DNA of 64,000 nucleotides, from assembly GCA_963691705.1 (NCBI GenBank), contig OY829542.1, positions 24,166,579 to 24,230,578 of the forward strand, in the 5' to 3' direction. Positions 1-10,087 of the stretch are shown here, in pieces. This stretch comes from Viola odorata (Eukaryota > Streptophyta > Magnoliopsida > Malpighiales > Violaceae). The translations under genes and the position numbers were made by a program. Below the pieces are notes generated by a model. It worked only from the letters and a program-made list of their open reading frames with translations. It was not told the origin of the DNA and did no database searches. The number at the start of each line of letters is the position of its first letter. The stretch's first letter is position 1.

Positions 1-70
1 CCCTCGATGACACTGTTTCTATTCCTTTCATTTTCCAATGTAACAATCGGCATCAGAATCCCATAGATCC

Positions 71-2142
71 ATGGCTATTGACAAATCAGCCCCTGGTAAG
101 ATCCGTTGGGGCGAGCTAGACAAGGACGACGGTGAGGATTTAGACTTCTTATTGCCGCCAAAACAAGTGATTGGCCCGGACGAGGGCGGGATGAAGAAGG
201 TGATAGAGTACAAATTCAACGATGACGACAATAAGGTTAAGATCACCACTACAACTCGCGTAAGGAAACTGGTGAAAGCCCGGTTTAGCAAACGCGTTGT
301 GGAGCGCCGAAACTGGCCTAAGTTTGGCGATGCCATTCATGAGGATGTGGGAGCTCGCCTTACCATGGTCTCCACCGAAGAGATCCTCCTAGAAAGGCCT
401 AGAGCTCCAGGTATCGATTTTGTGCCATTTGCTTTTGAGTTCTCTCTCTTAAACGTTTTTATTTTTCCTATGTATAAATGGGTATAGTTGGTTTTACTTG
501 GGTTTTATTGTTTTCTTTGGTTAAGGTGGTTATTTAGCCAATTTAGTTGTTGTTTTTGTGTGAATGGTCGATAAGCTTTCCTGGAATTTGGTGGCGGACA
601 AGACTTTTAGTCTACTGTTTTTGCAGCGACTGCATCTATGACATGTTCAATCTCACAGAAACCTTATTTTTAGTGCATCTGGTCGTTTGAATGAGTATTG
701 CCCATGTCTGCTGTACTATTTACTACTCCCTCTGGTCTCCAATAAATGTCTTCATCGCATCCCAATATTCAGTAGGGAACGTATATCGAGGAGGCCGGAT
801 GAGGCACTATTTGACCCCAAAAAATTCCGTACTTTTTTTCGAACGTACGTTAATCCTTAACGTACTTCCGAGAAAAAATTCGGGGCAAAATTGTCTCAAA
901 TAGTGACTGTTCCAGCCGTCTTAAGATACGTTCCGAAATAGTAAAAACAAATGCTAAAATGACATATTTTGGAGACCGGAGGGAGTAGTGTTTTATTGCT
1001 ACAATTGATTTGATATTCTGCTCGTGTTATTCTTTAGGGTTTGTTAGTTGTAATCGGTAATTTAACTTTTATTTTATGAAGGTGGTTTGTGAATTTCTGA
1101 AAGTAGTTTCTTGTTTGAATTGGATGCTTAAAAAAGACTTGATTTCGTTAGTGCGTGATATTATGATTTTGATGACTCCCACCACATGTCAAGACCGAAA
1201 CCTATTGCTTCCTAACCATTTAACATTTTTGCCAATCTATTTTGTTGAGCTTTTAAAAATTTCTTTGTCTGAGTTTGCTCTTCTTTTGTATCATCTTAGT
1301 AACTTAACCTGTTATTGTTATCATTTTGCAATACATTGATTTTGTTTTCAAGTTTGTTCAGCTTCATTGTATGTCTGTTGGGTTCTTCACTTCTCTCTTA
1401 GCCAATCTGTTTGACAGCTTTAATAGTTTGCTTGGTGATTGTATGGGATGTAATAATGTCACCTTTTGTTGTTTGGTCTGATGACATATCATTGACAAGC
1501 ATAATATGTTTAAGAATTTCCATGATGAATTTGTATATTGTTGGGGAGTCAACACTTTTTTCCCTTCCATAATTTTTTAAAAAATGCATTGACATGTTAT
1601 CAGGTTCCAAGGCAGACGAATCAAAGATGGCAGGGGATGACCTGGCCCAACTCACTAAAGGTGGAGTTGTTCTTATGGTTTGCAGAACTTGTGGCAAGAA
1701 AGGTGGCCATTGGACTTCATGATGCCCATACAAGGATCTCGCTCCACCGACTGAGAACTTTGTTGACAAGCCTTCAGCATCTGAGACTGTTGGGCCTGGT
1801 TCAGGAACGGCCAAGTGTGCTTATGTCCCACCAAGCATGAGAGTTGGGGCAGAGAGATCTGTTGGATCAGATATGAGGCGCAGAAATGAAGAGAACTCAG
1901 TTTGGGTTACCAACTTATCAGAAGACACTAGAGAGCCTAACCTGCTTGAACTGTTCTGCACATTTGGTCCTGTGAGCCGTGTTTATGTGGCTATTGATCA
2001 GAAGACTGGTGTGAGCAGGGGCTTTGGTTTTTTGAACTTTGTGAACAATGAAGACGCAGAGAGGGTAATAAACAAGCTTAATGGATATGGTTATGACAAC
2101 CTAATTCTCCGAGTTGAATGGGCCACGCCCAGAGCTACATAG
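71..2142 (+). pseudogene. EIF3G: eIF3 subunit g gene, two exons, premature TGA
   Basis: Encodes translation initiation factor 3 subunit g, a cytoplasmic RNA-binding subunit of the eIF3 complex that helps 43S scanning and reinitiation. Exon 1 is 71-410 and exon 2 is 1604-2142. The intron (411-1603) has GT..AG ends and phase 1. Exon 1 holds the family's N-terminal block (RWGELDKDDGEDLDFLLPP near residue 12, then WPKFGDA). Exon 2 holds a Cys-rich finger (CRTC..H....CPYKDL) and a C-terminal RRM with RNP1 RGFGFLNF, ending at VEWATPRAT, the usual family C-terminus. The frame totals 293 codons. A TGA at 1720-1722 falls inside the finger, just before its last Cys, where plant homologues have Arg (one C-to-T change from CGA). 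Translation would end at residue 152, before the RRM. The retained intron rules out a processed pseudogene. It could be a decayed duplicate, a null allele or a sequence error. Family assignment is near certain; functional state is open. Confidence 0.9.
726..985. mobile_element. Stowaway-like fold-back MITE in eIF3g intron
   Basis: The ends are inverted repeats: CTCCCTCTGGTCTCCAA on the left and the reverse complement of TTGGAGACCGGAGGGAG on the right. TA dinucleotides flank both ends (724-725 and 986-987), as in Tc1/mariner-derived Stowaway elements. The interior is also self-complementary: the arm around 803-860 (CACTATTTGACCCC...) pairs with the arm around 862-908. The whole 260 bp could therefore fold into one long hairpin. 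No coding capacity is seen. Confidence 0.85.
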
Positions 2143-3122
2143 ATAGGATAGAGTTGGCATCATTTTCTTGTAAGAACTGTTGTTGGGGTGAAGTTGTTCC
2201 CCTCTAGAGAGTATCCTTGCTGTTCTACATATTACGAGGATTTTGACAGTTGAGTCATTCAGGTTTCCTTAAGAACACAAGTTTGGTGTCTTTATTTCTT
2301 TATTTCTTTTTTAGTTAAAAGTTTGATGGTATTTGTTTTGCTTACTATGCCTGGTTTTGAAAACTGGCCTTTTAGTTTTACTTATGGAAACACGGGAAAG
2401 ATGAAAAGCAAGTATCTCTGCTATGCACTAGGCTCCAACTTTCTTTTTTTGATAATGAAATTCTACTTTGATATTATAAAAAAAATCTTATGAACCATTT
2501 AATTACTTGAGTTATGATTGAAATAATTATTATTGAATTAATGTTCAATTTGGTAACTTGCCTTTTGAATATAGTTCTCTTTTCTTTTTTTTCTTTTTTG
2601 GTTTTCACGAATTGAGATTAATCTCGTTCGAACACTGTCAGGCCTAAAAAAATGGGAACTCTCCCAACATGAATTGATTCATTCTTAATATTCAAACTCG
2701 ATTGAAACCTTCATTAATGGTGAATAAGTCTTTTATTATTTACACAAATATAAAAATCTCGGAAAGTAATTATATAACTTCTATTTAATTTAAAATAATT
2801 AGGAGAGATCAAGCATAACATAATCTATTATTGATACAAAATTACAGTTCAATTAATTAACGTATGTCGTCTTTATGACATTATATCATGGATTTGATCA
2901 CTTATATATCAATTGATAATTAATAATTTAACGTAATCTTTTATTAGAAACAAGGTTTGGATGTAATAAATAATTAGAGACTAGTATGACTTTTTATAAA
3001 TCTTAATGTCTCTCCACCTTGACTCCATGTAATAGTTGATATTCCTGGGCTCACTATAAACCCCACATTTGAAATACAAGTCGCATGGGCCTTGGTCCTT
3101 ATGGCTGTATTTTTGTTGGCCA
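2143..3122. other. eIF3g 3' UTR and AT-rich spacer
   Basis: The first 150-200 bp after the eIF3g stop are presumably 3' UTR. The rest is AT-rich spacer with short A and T runs. I see no gene, RNA or recognisable mobile element in it. Confidence 0.5.
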
Positions 3123-3376
3123 TTAATAAAACACAGTTACCTTACCAGTGTCCACGTCATGGATTATATTAAACCTGAACCATTTGTCGTACAGATCGGT
3201 GTCTATTAACTCTCCACTATGATACCTCATATCTCCATCGTATATTCTTAGTATTAAAGTGGTTGCACCGTGAGCCGCACCATGAATCTGCGCTATTGTG
3301 GCACTAGAGGTCCCGTTTGGTACGAACCCATAACCTTCAAATTGCCACACTCCTGACAAATAATCAAGACCCTATA
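3123..3376 (-). pseudogene. citrate-binding-protein-like fragment
   Basis: The minus-strand frame reads SGVWQFEGYGFVPNGTSS, then IAQIHGA, LILRIYDGDMRYHSGELI, KWFRFNIIHDV and GKVTVFY. This matches the middle of plant citrate-binding proteins / alginate-lyase-2-like (PL7 fold) secreted proteins. Only about 80 codons remain. The N-terminal part is missing because the fragment stops exactly where an LTR begins (TGATACG at 3377). The C-terminal part ends at a TAA after VFY. It is a dead gene piece. Family recognition is from memory of conserved motifs. Confidence 0.65.
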
Positions 3377-3653
3377 TGATACGAGCATGGAACCACTCGT
3401 GCCCATACGCATCGCACGCGAAAGACCTCCCGCGTGGCCTATCTTCCTCGCACGAACCCTACGGGTTGGCCTGCCAAACCATGAGCCCGTCCGCGCCAAA
3501 ACTCTAGCAAGCCATGGGCGCTTCTTATTTTGGTAATGTGAATCCTATGTTCAATATTAATGACTTGTCTCCTTACTTTGTAGGTGATGATAATGGAGTT
3601 GAAGAAGAGGAGCGTATGGATTCGAGGTCGAATCCTCTCGAAGGGGGAGGGGA

Positions 3654-4427
3654 TGATACGAGCATGGGAATACATGAATACTTCACACAGAGCAAGGGAA
3701 TGATGGCCATACTCTTGAAGACTCTTAGAGTCGAGGAGACCAACTTGGAAGCGAGAGCTCAATGGACGACGTGTGTACATGCCAATGAGCTCACTCGTGG
3801 ACCCTCACAGGAAGGCCGAGAAAGTCATGAGGAACCTCGTGCCAAAACCTTAACAACCTATTAGAAGGTCGCACCAACCTTTGAGCCCGTGCGCCTAAGC
3901 CATCTTAGCCCACCTTCCAAGCCCGCCAACTATAAGCGTTCCAAGACCATTAGTTAAGGGTAGTTAAGGGTTTACCTAATGTAATAAGTCACAGGTATAA
4001 ATAGAAGGAGATAGCCTCTTTTATACATTGTCTTTGATTTAAGTGATATCTTCATCATAGGCCAATTAACTTAGGTTAATTATTAGGGTTCTCAAAGCCT
4101 CCTCTTCTCTTCTTGTCAAACAGTCAGGTTTCTCACTCTAGTTAGTGGGAGGGTCGGTCTTGAACAAGAGATCCGTGTAAGTGTCATAGAAAGGTTGCCT
4201 TACCATTATTGTAAGGAGGGTTTTCTCCACTTCCAAGTTTAATACAAGTTTCCATTTCAATACATCTCTACTCTTCTTCCATTAAACCGCTGCCTAAATA
4301 CTCCATTTAAACATCTATAAATGAATCCATCCTTTCATCCATCCGAGCACATCAACCTCTTGCCGAGGACTAGATCCATCACCATCTCACATTCGACCTT
4401 CTCCAAAACGGAAGCAAGACTATATCA
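3654..4427 (+). repeat. LTR of element A with TATA box
   Basis: It starts TGATACGAGCATGG right after a purine tract (CGAAGGGGGAGGGGA) and ends TATATCA, two bases before a PBS-like site. A TATAAATAG box at 3996-4004 is a plausible promoter. The same box occurs in the LTRs of elements B and E. Length is 774 bp. Confidence 0.65.
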
Positions 4428-4429
4428 TG

Positions 4430-4441
4430 TGGTAGCGGAGC
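4430..4441 (+). other. candidate primer-binding site, element A
   Basis: TGGTAGCGGAGC lies two bases after the LTR end and is identical to the site after the 5' LTR of element B (44680-44691). It resembles the plant initiator-Met-tRNA PBS (TGGTATCAGAGC) with several mismatches, so the primer is unproven. Confidence 0.5.
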
Positions 4442-5048
4442 AAAGGTTGTCCTCTAGGTTGGTAATCTTGAGTTTTTCATCAATTGTTTTGGTTGAAATC
4501 ATCTTCCCCACATTCCTTTTCATTTTGAGATCATTTGAAAAAAAATCAATTTTTAGCCCAAATCTTCGTCTTTTTGTGATTTGATCTTGTGTGAGCCAAA
4601 AATCTAGAATTTTTGTGTTTAAATTGTTCAAATATTCATCTTTCTTCATCTTGGACGTTCATATGTTCATCCATGTTATTCATGACATTCAAATCTTCAT
4701 CCATGTGCAAGAACAAGTGACAAGTGCGCATGTGGTCCAATTTTGTTTGTTTGTGTAGTTGTCACACACTATACTTGGTGTATAGCCAGCCACATCACCT
4801 TAATTTCCCTCCAAGTATTTCATTTAGCATATGCATAGAATATTCTTATAGATATTTTATTGCACACTTGCTCCCACCTCGCTTGACACCTCATTGCACA
4901 ATCACTTGCCACCTCACTCACTTGTGCCACATCATCACTTTTTGGCATTTAGTGAAAAAATTGTCTTGACTTTAAACTATTTATCACACACTTTTAAATA
5001 TAAATACTTGTCATACACATTTATTTTGAGCTCTTGCACTCACTTATC

Positions 5049-5118
5049 AAAAAAAAAGAGAAAGAAAAGAAAGAATTCAAAAAATAAAAAAGAAGAAGAA
5101 GAAGAAGAGGAAGAACGA
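5049..5118 (+). repeat. purine-rich GAA microsatellite in leader
   Basis: An A-rich run followed by repeated GAA units (about 5090-5118) lies in the leader of element A. Purine runs also occur in the leader of B (about 44966-45008). Confidence 0.7.
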
Positions 5119-5627
5119 ATGAAAAGGGCTGAGTCACAAGTCAAGAGTTCCCTTGTGTTTAGACATTGATGTGTGTAGTTAAGTCTTATTAGGTGTGCAC
5201 TTGAAGTGATTGCATTTTTCCTCCATTTTTCATGCATTTCGGCTTTCCATTTTCCTTTCCATTTTTTCATTTCCTCTTTGTTGAGCTAGCTTTTGTTTGG
5301 TGTCTTTGGTCTTTCCTTTCTTATTTCTTACATCATCACTTCCACTCTAAGCCATTTTAGCTTTCATACATCAAGCATGTGTTCCTTGATCACCAATCCA
5401 ACTTTCCTTCCCTTTCTTGCTCGCTATTATTTTCTTTGCCTTCCTTGTGCTTTCTCTGATTCTTAGAGTCTTGCTAGCCTAAGGTTTGGTTTATGAGAAG
5501 ATATTTGAGAGGGTAAGGAGGTGAGATTATTAGAGAGTTGTGTGAAACACTAGTGAAACACGTGAGGGAGAGACTAACCCATTTTTCTAGTTGAATTGTG
5601 TTTGTTCTTTTTGTAGGTACCGTTACC

Positions 5628-6512
5628 ATGTCTCAATTTTATAATAAGAGTTGCTCTTATGGGAGTGAGACATCTTATGGGAGTGGCACTTATGGGGTTG
5701 TGGACCAAGAGTCATATTCTTATGCTGCATCTTCTTGGCCGGAGTTTGTTCATCATGAGCCATCTCGGTAAGCCTATGGGTTTTACGGTATACTCTCTCC
5801 ATCCTATGATCAAGCGTCTTTTAGGTATGATAATAATGCGGAGTCTAGGATGGATGGCCAAAGTGTCTCTAGTTATGATGGTTATGCCTTTTGTTCGGAT
5901 AGTGTGGATGATTATTATAGGCAAGAGGACTACATAGATGGGTCAAGTTGGTATGAGCACCAAGGCCGCGACTTCTACACCGAAGTTGCACTTTCCCCAA
6001 GCCATGGCCTAGGTTCCATATCCTACCAAAGTCGTGGTCATGACTCCAGTACTTGTGTTTTTTTCTAGAGACCTCCTCGACTTTCCTATGACCGTGGTAG
6101 GCATTCCTTTCATCATAGCCAAGAGCATCATATGGCACTAATGAGTGCCAAAGAGGTGGTTGAGGGTTCAACTAAGTCTTCCACCTTTGTTTCGGTTATG
6201 GCTTCCTGTATGGCGGAAATGGAAGAAAACATGGCCCGGATAAAGCTCCAAGGAGAGAACCTAGTACACAACCTTCGATTGGTAGAGCAAGAGTACACCA
6301 AGAAATTTCGGCAATGTAAGTTGGTTGGTGCACCGAGAGAGGAGAGTGACGTTACTGTTTTTCCTTTTGGTTTGAATTCCATGGAGGAGGGTTTGGCTCC
6401 AATTAGGGAGGAGAAGCTTGTTGTGCCTCCACTTGTTGAGGTTGTCGTTTCACTTGGCGCGGAGATGGATGTTTTAGATGTACCTACGAGTGGTGATGAT
6501 CATGGGGCGTAG
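5628..6512 (+). pseudogene. element A ORF, gag position, unknown protein
   Basis: A single frame of 294 codons starts at ATG 5628, just after an acceptor-like TTTTTGTAG, and is interrupted by TAA at 5769 and TAG at 6066. The N-terminal third is rich in Tyr, Ser and Gly (YGSETSYGSGTYG). The C-terminal part (from about 6132) is predicted helical and acidic (MAEMEENMARIKLQGENL...). There is no zinc knuckle and no recognisable gag capsid motif. The position after the leader is where gag would lie, and element B has a similar MSQ... start at 45885. The function is unknown. Confidence 0.5.
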
Positions 6513-6845
6513 GGCAACAATGGGAGTGACTTAGGGCTTAGTGGGTTGTATATGGTCTGCCATGAGAGAGCTCTTCATTGTCTTGCCTTGTAGCGCACTT
6601 TTAGGTCCCTTGGCAGTAATTTTTCCATCATCCCAGCGGTGCCTTCACATAGCTATTCGAATCCGTTCCTCCTTGGGCTTGAACATATTGGTCACGCTTC
6701 CTCCATCACCCTTTTGGATCATCATCTTGGCCAAGCCGCCTCCATCACTCCTTTGACTTCTCACCTTAGCCGCACCTTATGTTTCATTACTTGGGCTCCC
6801 CTCCATGGCTACTCAGATCCATTTTGTCAATGGTGTGAAAGGGAC

Positions 6846-8177
6846 TGATGTGTTGTCATGGCACATTCAAATATAATAATAAAAACCTGCAGTCAAGTAC
6901 ACAATAAATTGTGTATAGTGGCAACAGGGTCGAACACAGGGACTAAGGGTAGACGTTGACTTTCGTGTATGACTAGGGCAAACAGACCGAAACAGTAACA
7001 AATAGGGGGGTTTTTAGAGTGTTGATTAATCTAATATAAACTAAGAAAGTAATAACAAACAATAATAAAGCAAGTAAGAAATAAATAGAGAGAAAGCTTT
7101 CCTAGCAAAGATAAATATCCAGTTATGATTTCAATTCGACAGATCATAGATTCGACAATATTCAATTCCTAACTTATAGATGTGTTATGGGGACCAGGTA
7201 CGTTTAGGTCCCCTGCTTTCCTTCGTAAGAGAATTTACCCCAAGGTACGTTTATGGGGTAACCTTGACAGTCCGTCATCCTCCAAGGTACGCTTATGGAG
7301 ACAATATTCAGATGCCCATGAAGAGCAGGAAAGACACACCTAGGGCGAGACACTCAGTACGTTCGAGGCACTACCCTAATTAGTTATTTATTCCAGCTGG
7401 ATGAGACCAGGAACCCGATTACTTCCAGACTGGTAGTCTACTTTACTCTGCAGCTTCGCGTTAGTTATAACCACAGAGATGGCGGTAAACCGCAAGGGCA
7501 AGATGCAGACTGATCAGATCATAAATCAAGCACAAACAATATTGACGTTCAAATAATAAATAAATAAATACAAGCACAGAAATATATTAAGCACAATCAG
7601 ATCTCACAGTCGAATGAATCAAAACCTTCAATTGTCTTTACTAGAAAATTGAGATTAGTTCCACAAAGAAAGCATAAATAAAATAGTAAATATAAAAATA
7701 AAAGAAGATGAAGAAAAAGAAGAGGAGAGGAGGGAAGAGAAGAGAAGAGGCTGAAGAGAGAGCCCCCCCTCAAACCCTAAATGACTAAAAGTATTTATAG
7801 AAAATAGAAAATTGAAATCCTAAGTCTAATAGGAGTAATTTCCTAAAATATAAAAATAAAGTCCTAAGTCGAATAGAACTAGGTTTCCTTAATTATGCCT
7901 TTGCTGAGCTAGGAACACGGAAGGGAAGTAGGAGAATTAGTCGGATTTATTAAATTTCCTTTTTCACACTTTCCATTTTCTGCTGCTGGCCTGCGAGCGA
8001 TGAGAAGGTAAGCCTAGACGCTCGAAATACTCCAAAAACTAGTAAATAATGCATCTTTCTGGAATTTTGTCTCCTAAAACCTGAATCTACAATAAGTAAA
8101 GAAATAGAGGCTAATCAGTAGCATCAAGATCCAAAAAGGGCTAGGAAAGGAAGAGAAAATGTGCACAAAATACATCA
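6846..8177 (-). repeat. Athila-type LTR, isolated
   Basis: It has inverted ends TGATG..CATCA. It contains the block CCTAGGGCGAGACACTCAGT found in the LTR of element C (36778), and a GGGTCGAACACAGGGA segment also present near the end of D's LTRs. Read on the minus strand, it begins like D's LTR (TGAT..., then TGCAC, then ATTTTCTC). A minus-strand TATA box (GTATTTATA on plus) is at 7791-7799. No PBS or pol lies on either side, so it is a solo or orphan LTR. Copies of GGGAC occur at 6841-6845 and 8183-8187, but the second is offset by 5 bp from the LTR end, so a target duplication is uncertain. Confidence 0.65.
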
Positions 8178-9228
8178 TATTAGGGACATCGCGTGAACAA
8201 GAGAAAGGGACATCCTTGTGCTTAAATCTTCATCTCCCATTTCGGCATTTCACACCATCCACTATAAGCTCTCTTAGAGCTTCTTTTTTAGACAGGTTAA
8301 TTTTGATAAAAATACATTATTGTGAAGTATCTCTTATTTGGTTCTAACGAAGAACTCTTAAGCTTGGCTGACTGGAATTCAGTCTTAATTAAGTAAAACA
8401 ATCTTTTCCCTATCGTCTATTTCGTTCTAGGGTTCTAAACACACGTTGTTTTAGAGACTTAGAAGTCTTGAGTTCGAGATCCTAGTTGATTCCTAATTGG
8501 GGTTCTAACCACAGGTTGGGTTAGGAATCTAATTGTCTAAATTAGTTACCTGTTTGCTGCTTGAAGAGGATTCCTTGAGCAAGACCAACAACAAATATTT
8601 CCTAATAGACCAGGAACGTATCAGTAACTTGAATAAGTGTCGCTTGAGAAACGAGGTGTTTTAGTTAAAAGATATCTTCCCCTATTTGAAATCAATCACA
8701 TTAGTAAACCCTTTAACCAACAATGTGCTAGTTGATTAAGGTTGCCTAATAGAGTGTCTCTTTAGGTAGTTTGAAACAAGAGGGAAGTAGGAGTCCTAAA
8801 TTAATTAGTCTTTATAGCAAATTTGTAAACCAGAAATGCAAACTTTTGCATCAATGATCGAACACCATGAATCATACCCTTGCTTGAGTCTTTATTGGGA
8901 ACCTTTTACACAATTGTTTGATCACATACTTCACACTTGATTGTTAAATCGAGTTCTTTCTGATTTCATTAGTTTTAGTATTTTCAATTCATAGCTTTAA
9001 ACAAACCCCCCCATTCTACTTAAGTATTAAAATCTAGTCTTTATCTTATTTTAAGTCTACTAATTCTCTGTGTATCAAACCTCTTACTATTATTTGCAAT
9101 CTTTTGTACCTAATGTTAAGTTGTATTTATTTATTTATTTTTCTCCATAACTGATCAAGTAATCTTCCTTAACGGCTACCTTTCTTACCTCGCTGTTTAT
9201 TTTCTCAACAACTATTTTTATTTTTGAC
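8178..9228 (+). repeat. degenerate LTR/leader-like segment preceding copia gag remnant
   Basis: No gene is seen here. The stretch around 8735-9010 is recognisably related to 35715-35990: both contain TAATAGAGTGTCTCTTTA, then a GAGTAG/AAGTAG stretch, then TTTGCATC(A/G)ATGATC and GAGTCTTTA. The two are therefore diverged copies of one repeat. Its position directly before a copia-type gag suggests LTR or leader, but I cannot fix its ends. Confidence 0.4.
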
Positions 9229-9500
9229 ATGAGTTCGCCTAAAATTGATTCTTTTGTTACCTCTCCTTCTAGCTCTACAATTCAATCTGTGAGTTTTGCA
9301 AAATCCTTGGTGATTCCTTACAGTATCAAGCTCAATGGTATGAACTATTCTCTTTGGTTACAAGTAGTAAAGACGTTTGTTGCAAGTCGAGGTAAGTTGG
9401 GTTATTTAACTAAAGAAACCCATTAGTTCTCTGAAACTGATGCTTCATATGATAACTGAAGTATGGAGAACTCTATTATGAATGCGAGGAATATATCTAA
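9229..9500 (+). pseudogene. Ty1/copia gag N-terminal remnant
   Basis: From ATG 9229 the frame reads to SIKLNGMNYSLWLQVVKTF, then SRGKLGYLTKE. This is the conserved start of plant copia gag (UBN2/gag-polypeptide family; LNG.NY..W motif). After stops at 9424 (TAG) and 9457 (TGA) it still reads SMENSIMNA, the next conserved block, and then homology is lost. It is a dead fragment of about 90 codons with no protease, integrase or RT nearby. Confidence 0.7.
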
Positions 9501-9750
9501 AAAAAAATAGAAATAATAAAATTTAAAATGTGAAAAGAAAACCATAATGGAGATGTGTCTTCATGGGTCAATGTGTTTTTTTTTTCTATTTTTCACAAAA
9601 GGTTTCATAATTTTTTATAACAAATATCTGATTTTTTCTAACAAAAATTAAAATTCTCTATAATTCGTAAATCTATTTTTGGAACTTTATTTTCCTGGAG
9701 AAATGGAAATTAATTTGGATCAAGTGTTATATTAATTTAATTTATTTTAG

Positions 9751-10078
9751 GGAAAGAGTTTATATCAGACCATAACATTTTCCCTCACTCATAAATGAGA
9801 CCCTAACTTTAACCTCTTCTAAATAGCCCCTTAACTTTATGTCAGACCATAACGTTTACCCCTAATTTAGTTAATATATTGTTGAAAAATGAAGTCGCTT
9901 AAAATACGTATCAGGTAGAGACTAATGACGTTAGTCTTCATTAGTTAAAAAATTAGGGGTATGGGGGTGTAATTAACCAACGACAACTAAGTTAGGGGTA
10001 AACGTGCGTGACGGAATATAAAGTTTGGGGTCTATTCAGCGAGGGGTAAAAGTTAGGGTCTGATATAACTCTCTCTCA
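9751..10078. mobile_element. TIR element, MULE-like MITE
   Basis: Long terminal inverted repeats: the left end GAGTTTATATCAGACC.. and the right end ..GGTCTGATATAACTC are complementary over about 35 bp, continuing into CCCTAACTTT/AAAGTTAGGG. It is flanked by TTATTTTAG (9742-9750) and TTTTTTTAG (10079-10087), a 9-bp imperfect duplication as expected for Mutator-like elements. It has no coding sequence. Confidence 0.65.
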
Positions 10079-10087
10079 TTTTTTTAG

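Larger units (their letters stand above)
3377..6845 (+). mobile_element. LTR element A (unnamed non-autonomous family, remnant)
   Basis: This remnant belongs to the same family as elements B (43362) and E (62968). They share LTR ends of the TGAT..ATCA type, a TGGTAGCGGAGC site just after the LTR, a leader containing CACGTGAGGGAG, and a short pol-terminus-like peptide (DSRSNP..EGG at about 3620-3652) just before the purine tract. The order is odd: a possible LTR fragment (3377-3513), a 3'-internal end with purine tract (3514-3653), a full LTR (3654-4427), then PBS, leader and a broken ORF. No protease, RT or integrase is present. The right-hand LTR is missing; an Athila-type LTR begins at 6846. 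Confidence 0.6.

Noticed and set aside
1720..1722. Programmed readthrough or selenocysteine at the eIF3g TGA
   Set aside because: Land plants lack selenocysteine insertion, and I know of no readthrough in eIF3g; a simple C-to-T change is enough.
3514..3864. A host gene of 116 codons at 3514
   Set aside because: The second half is LTR sequence starting at 3654, and the first half is the pol-tail/purine-tract region seen in elements B and E.
6841..8187. GGGAC as target duplication of the isolated Athila-type LTR
   Set aside because: The right copy is 5 bp away from the LTR's CATCA end, so it may be chance; left as uncertain.
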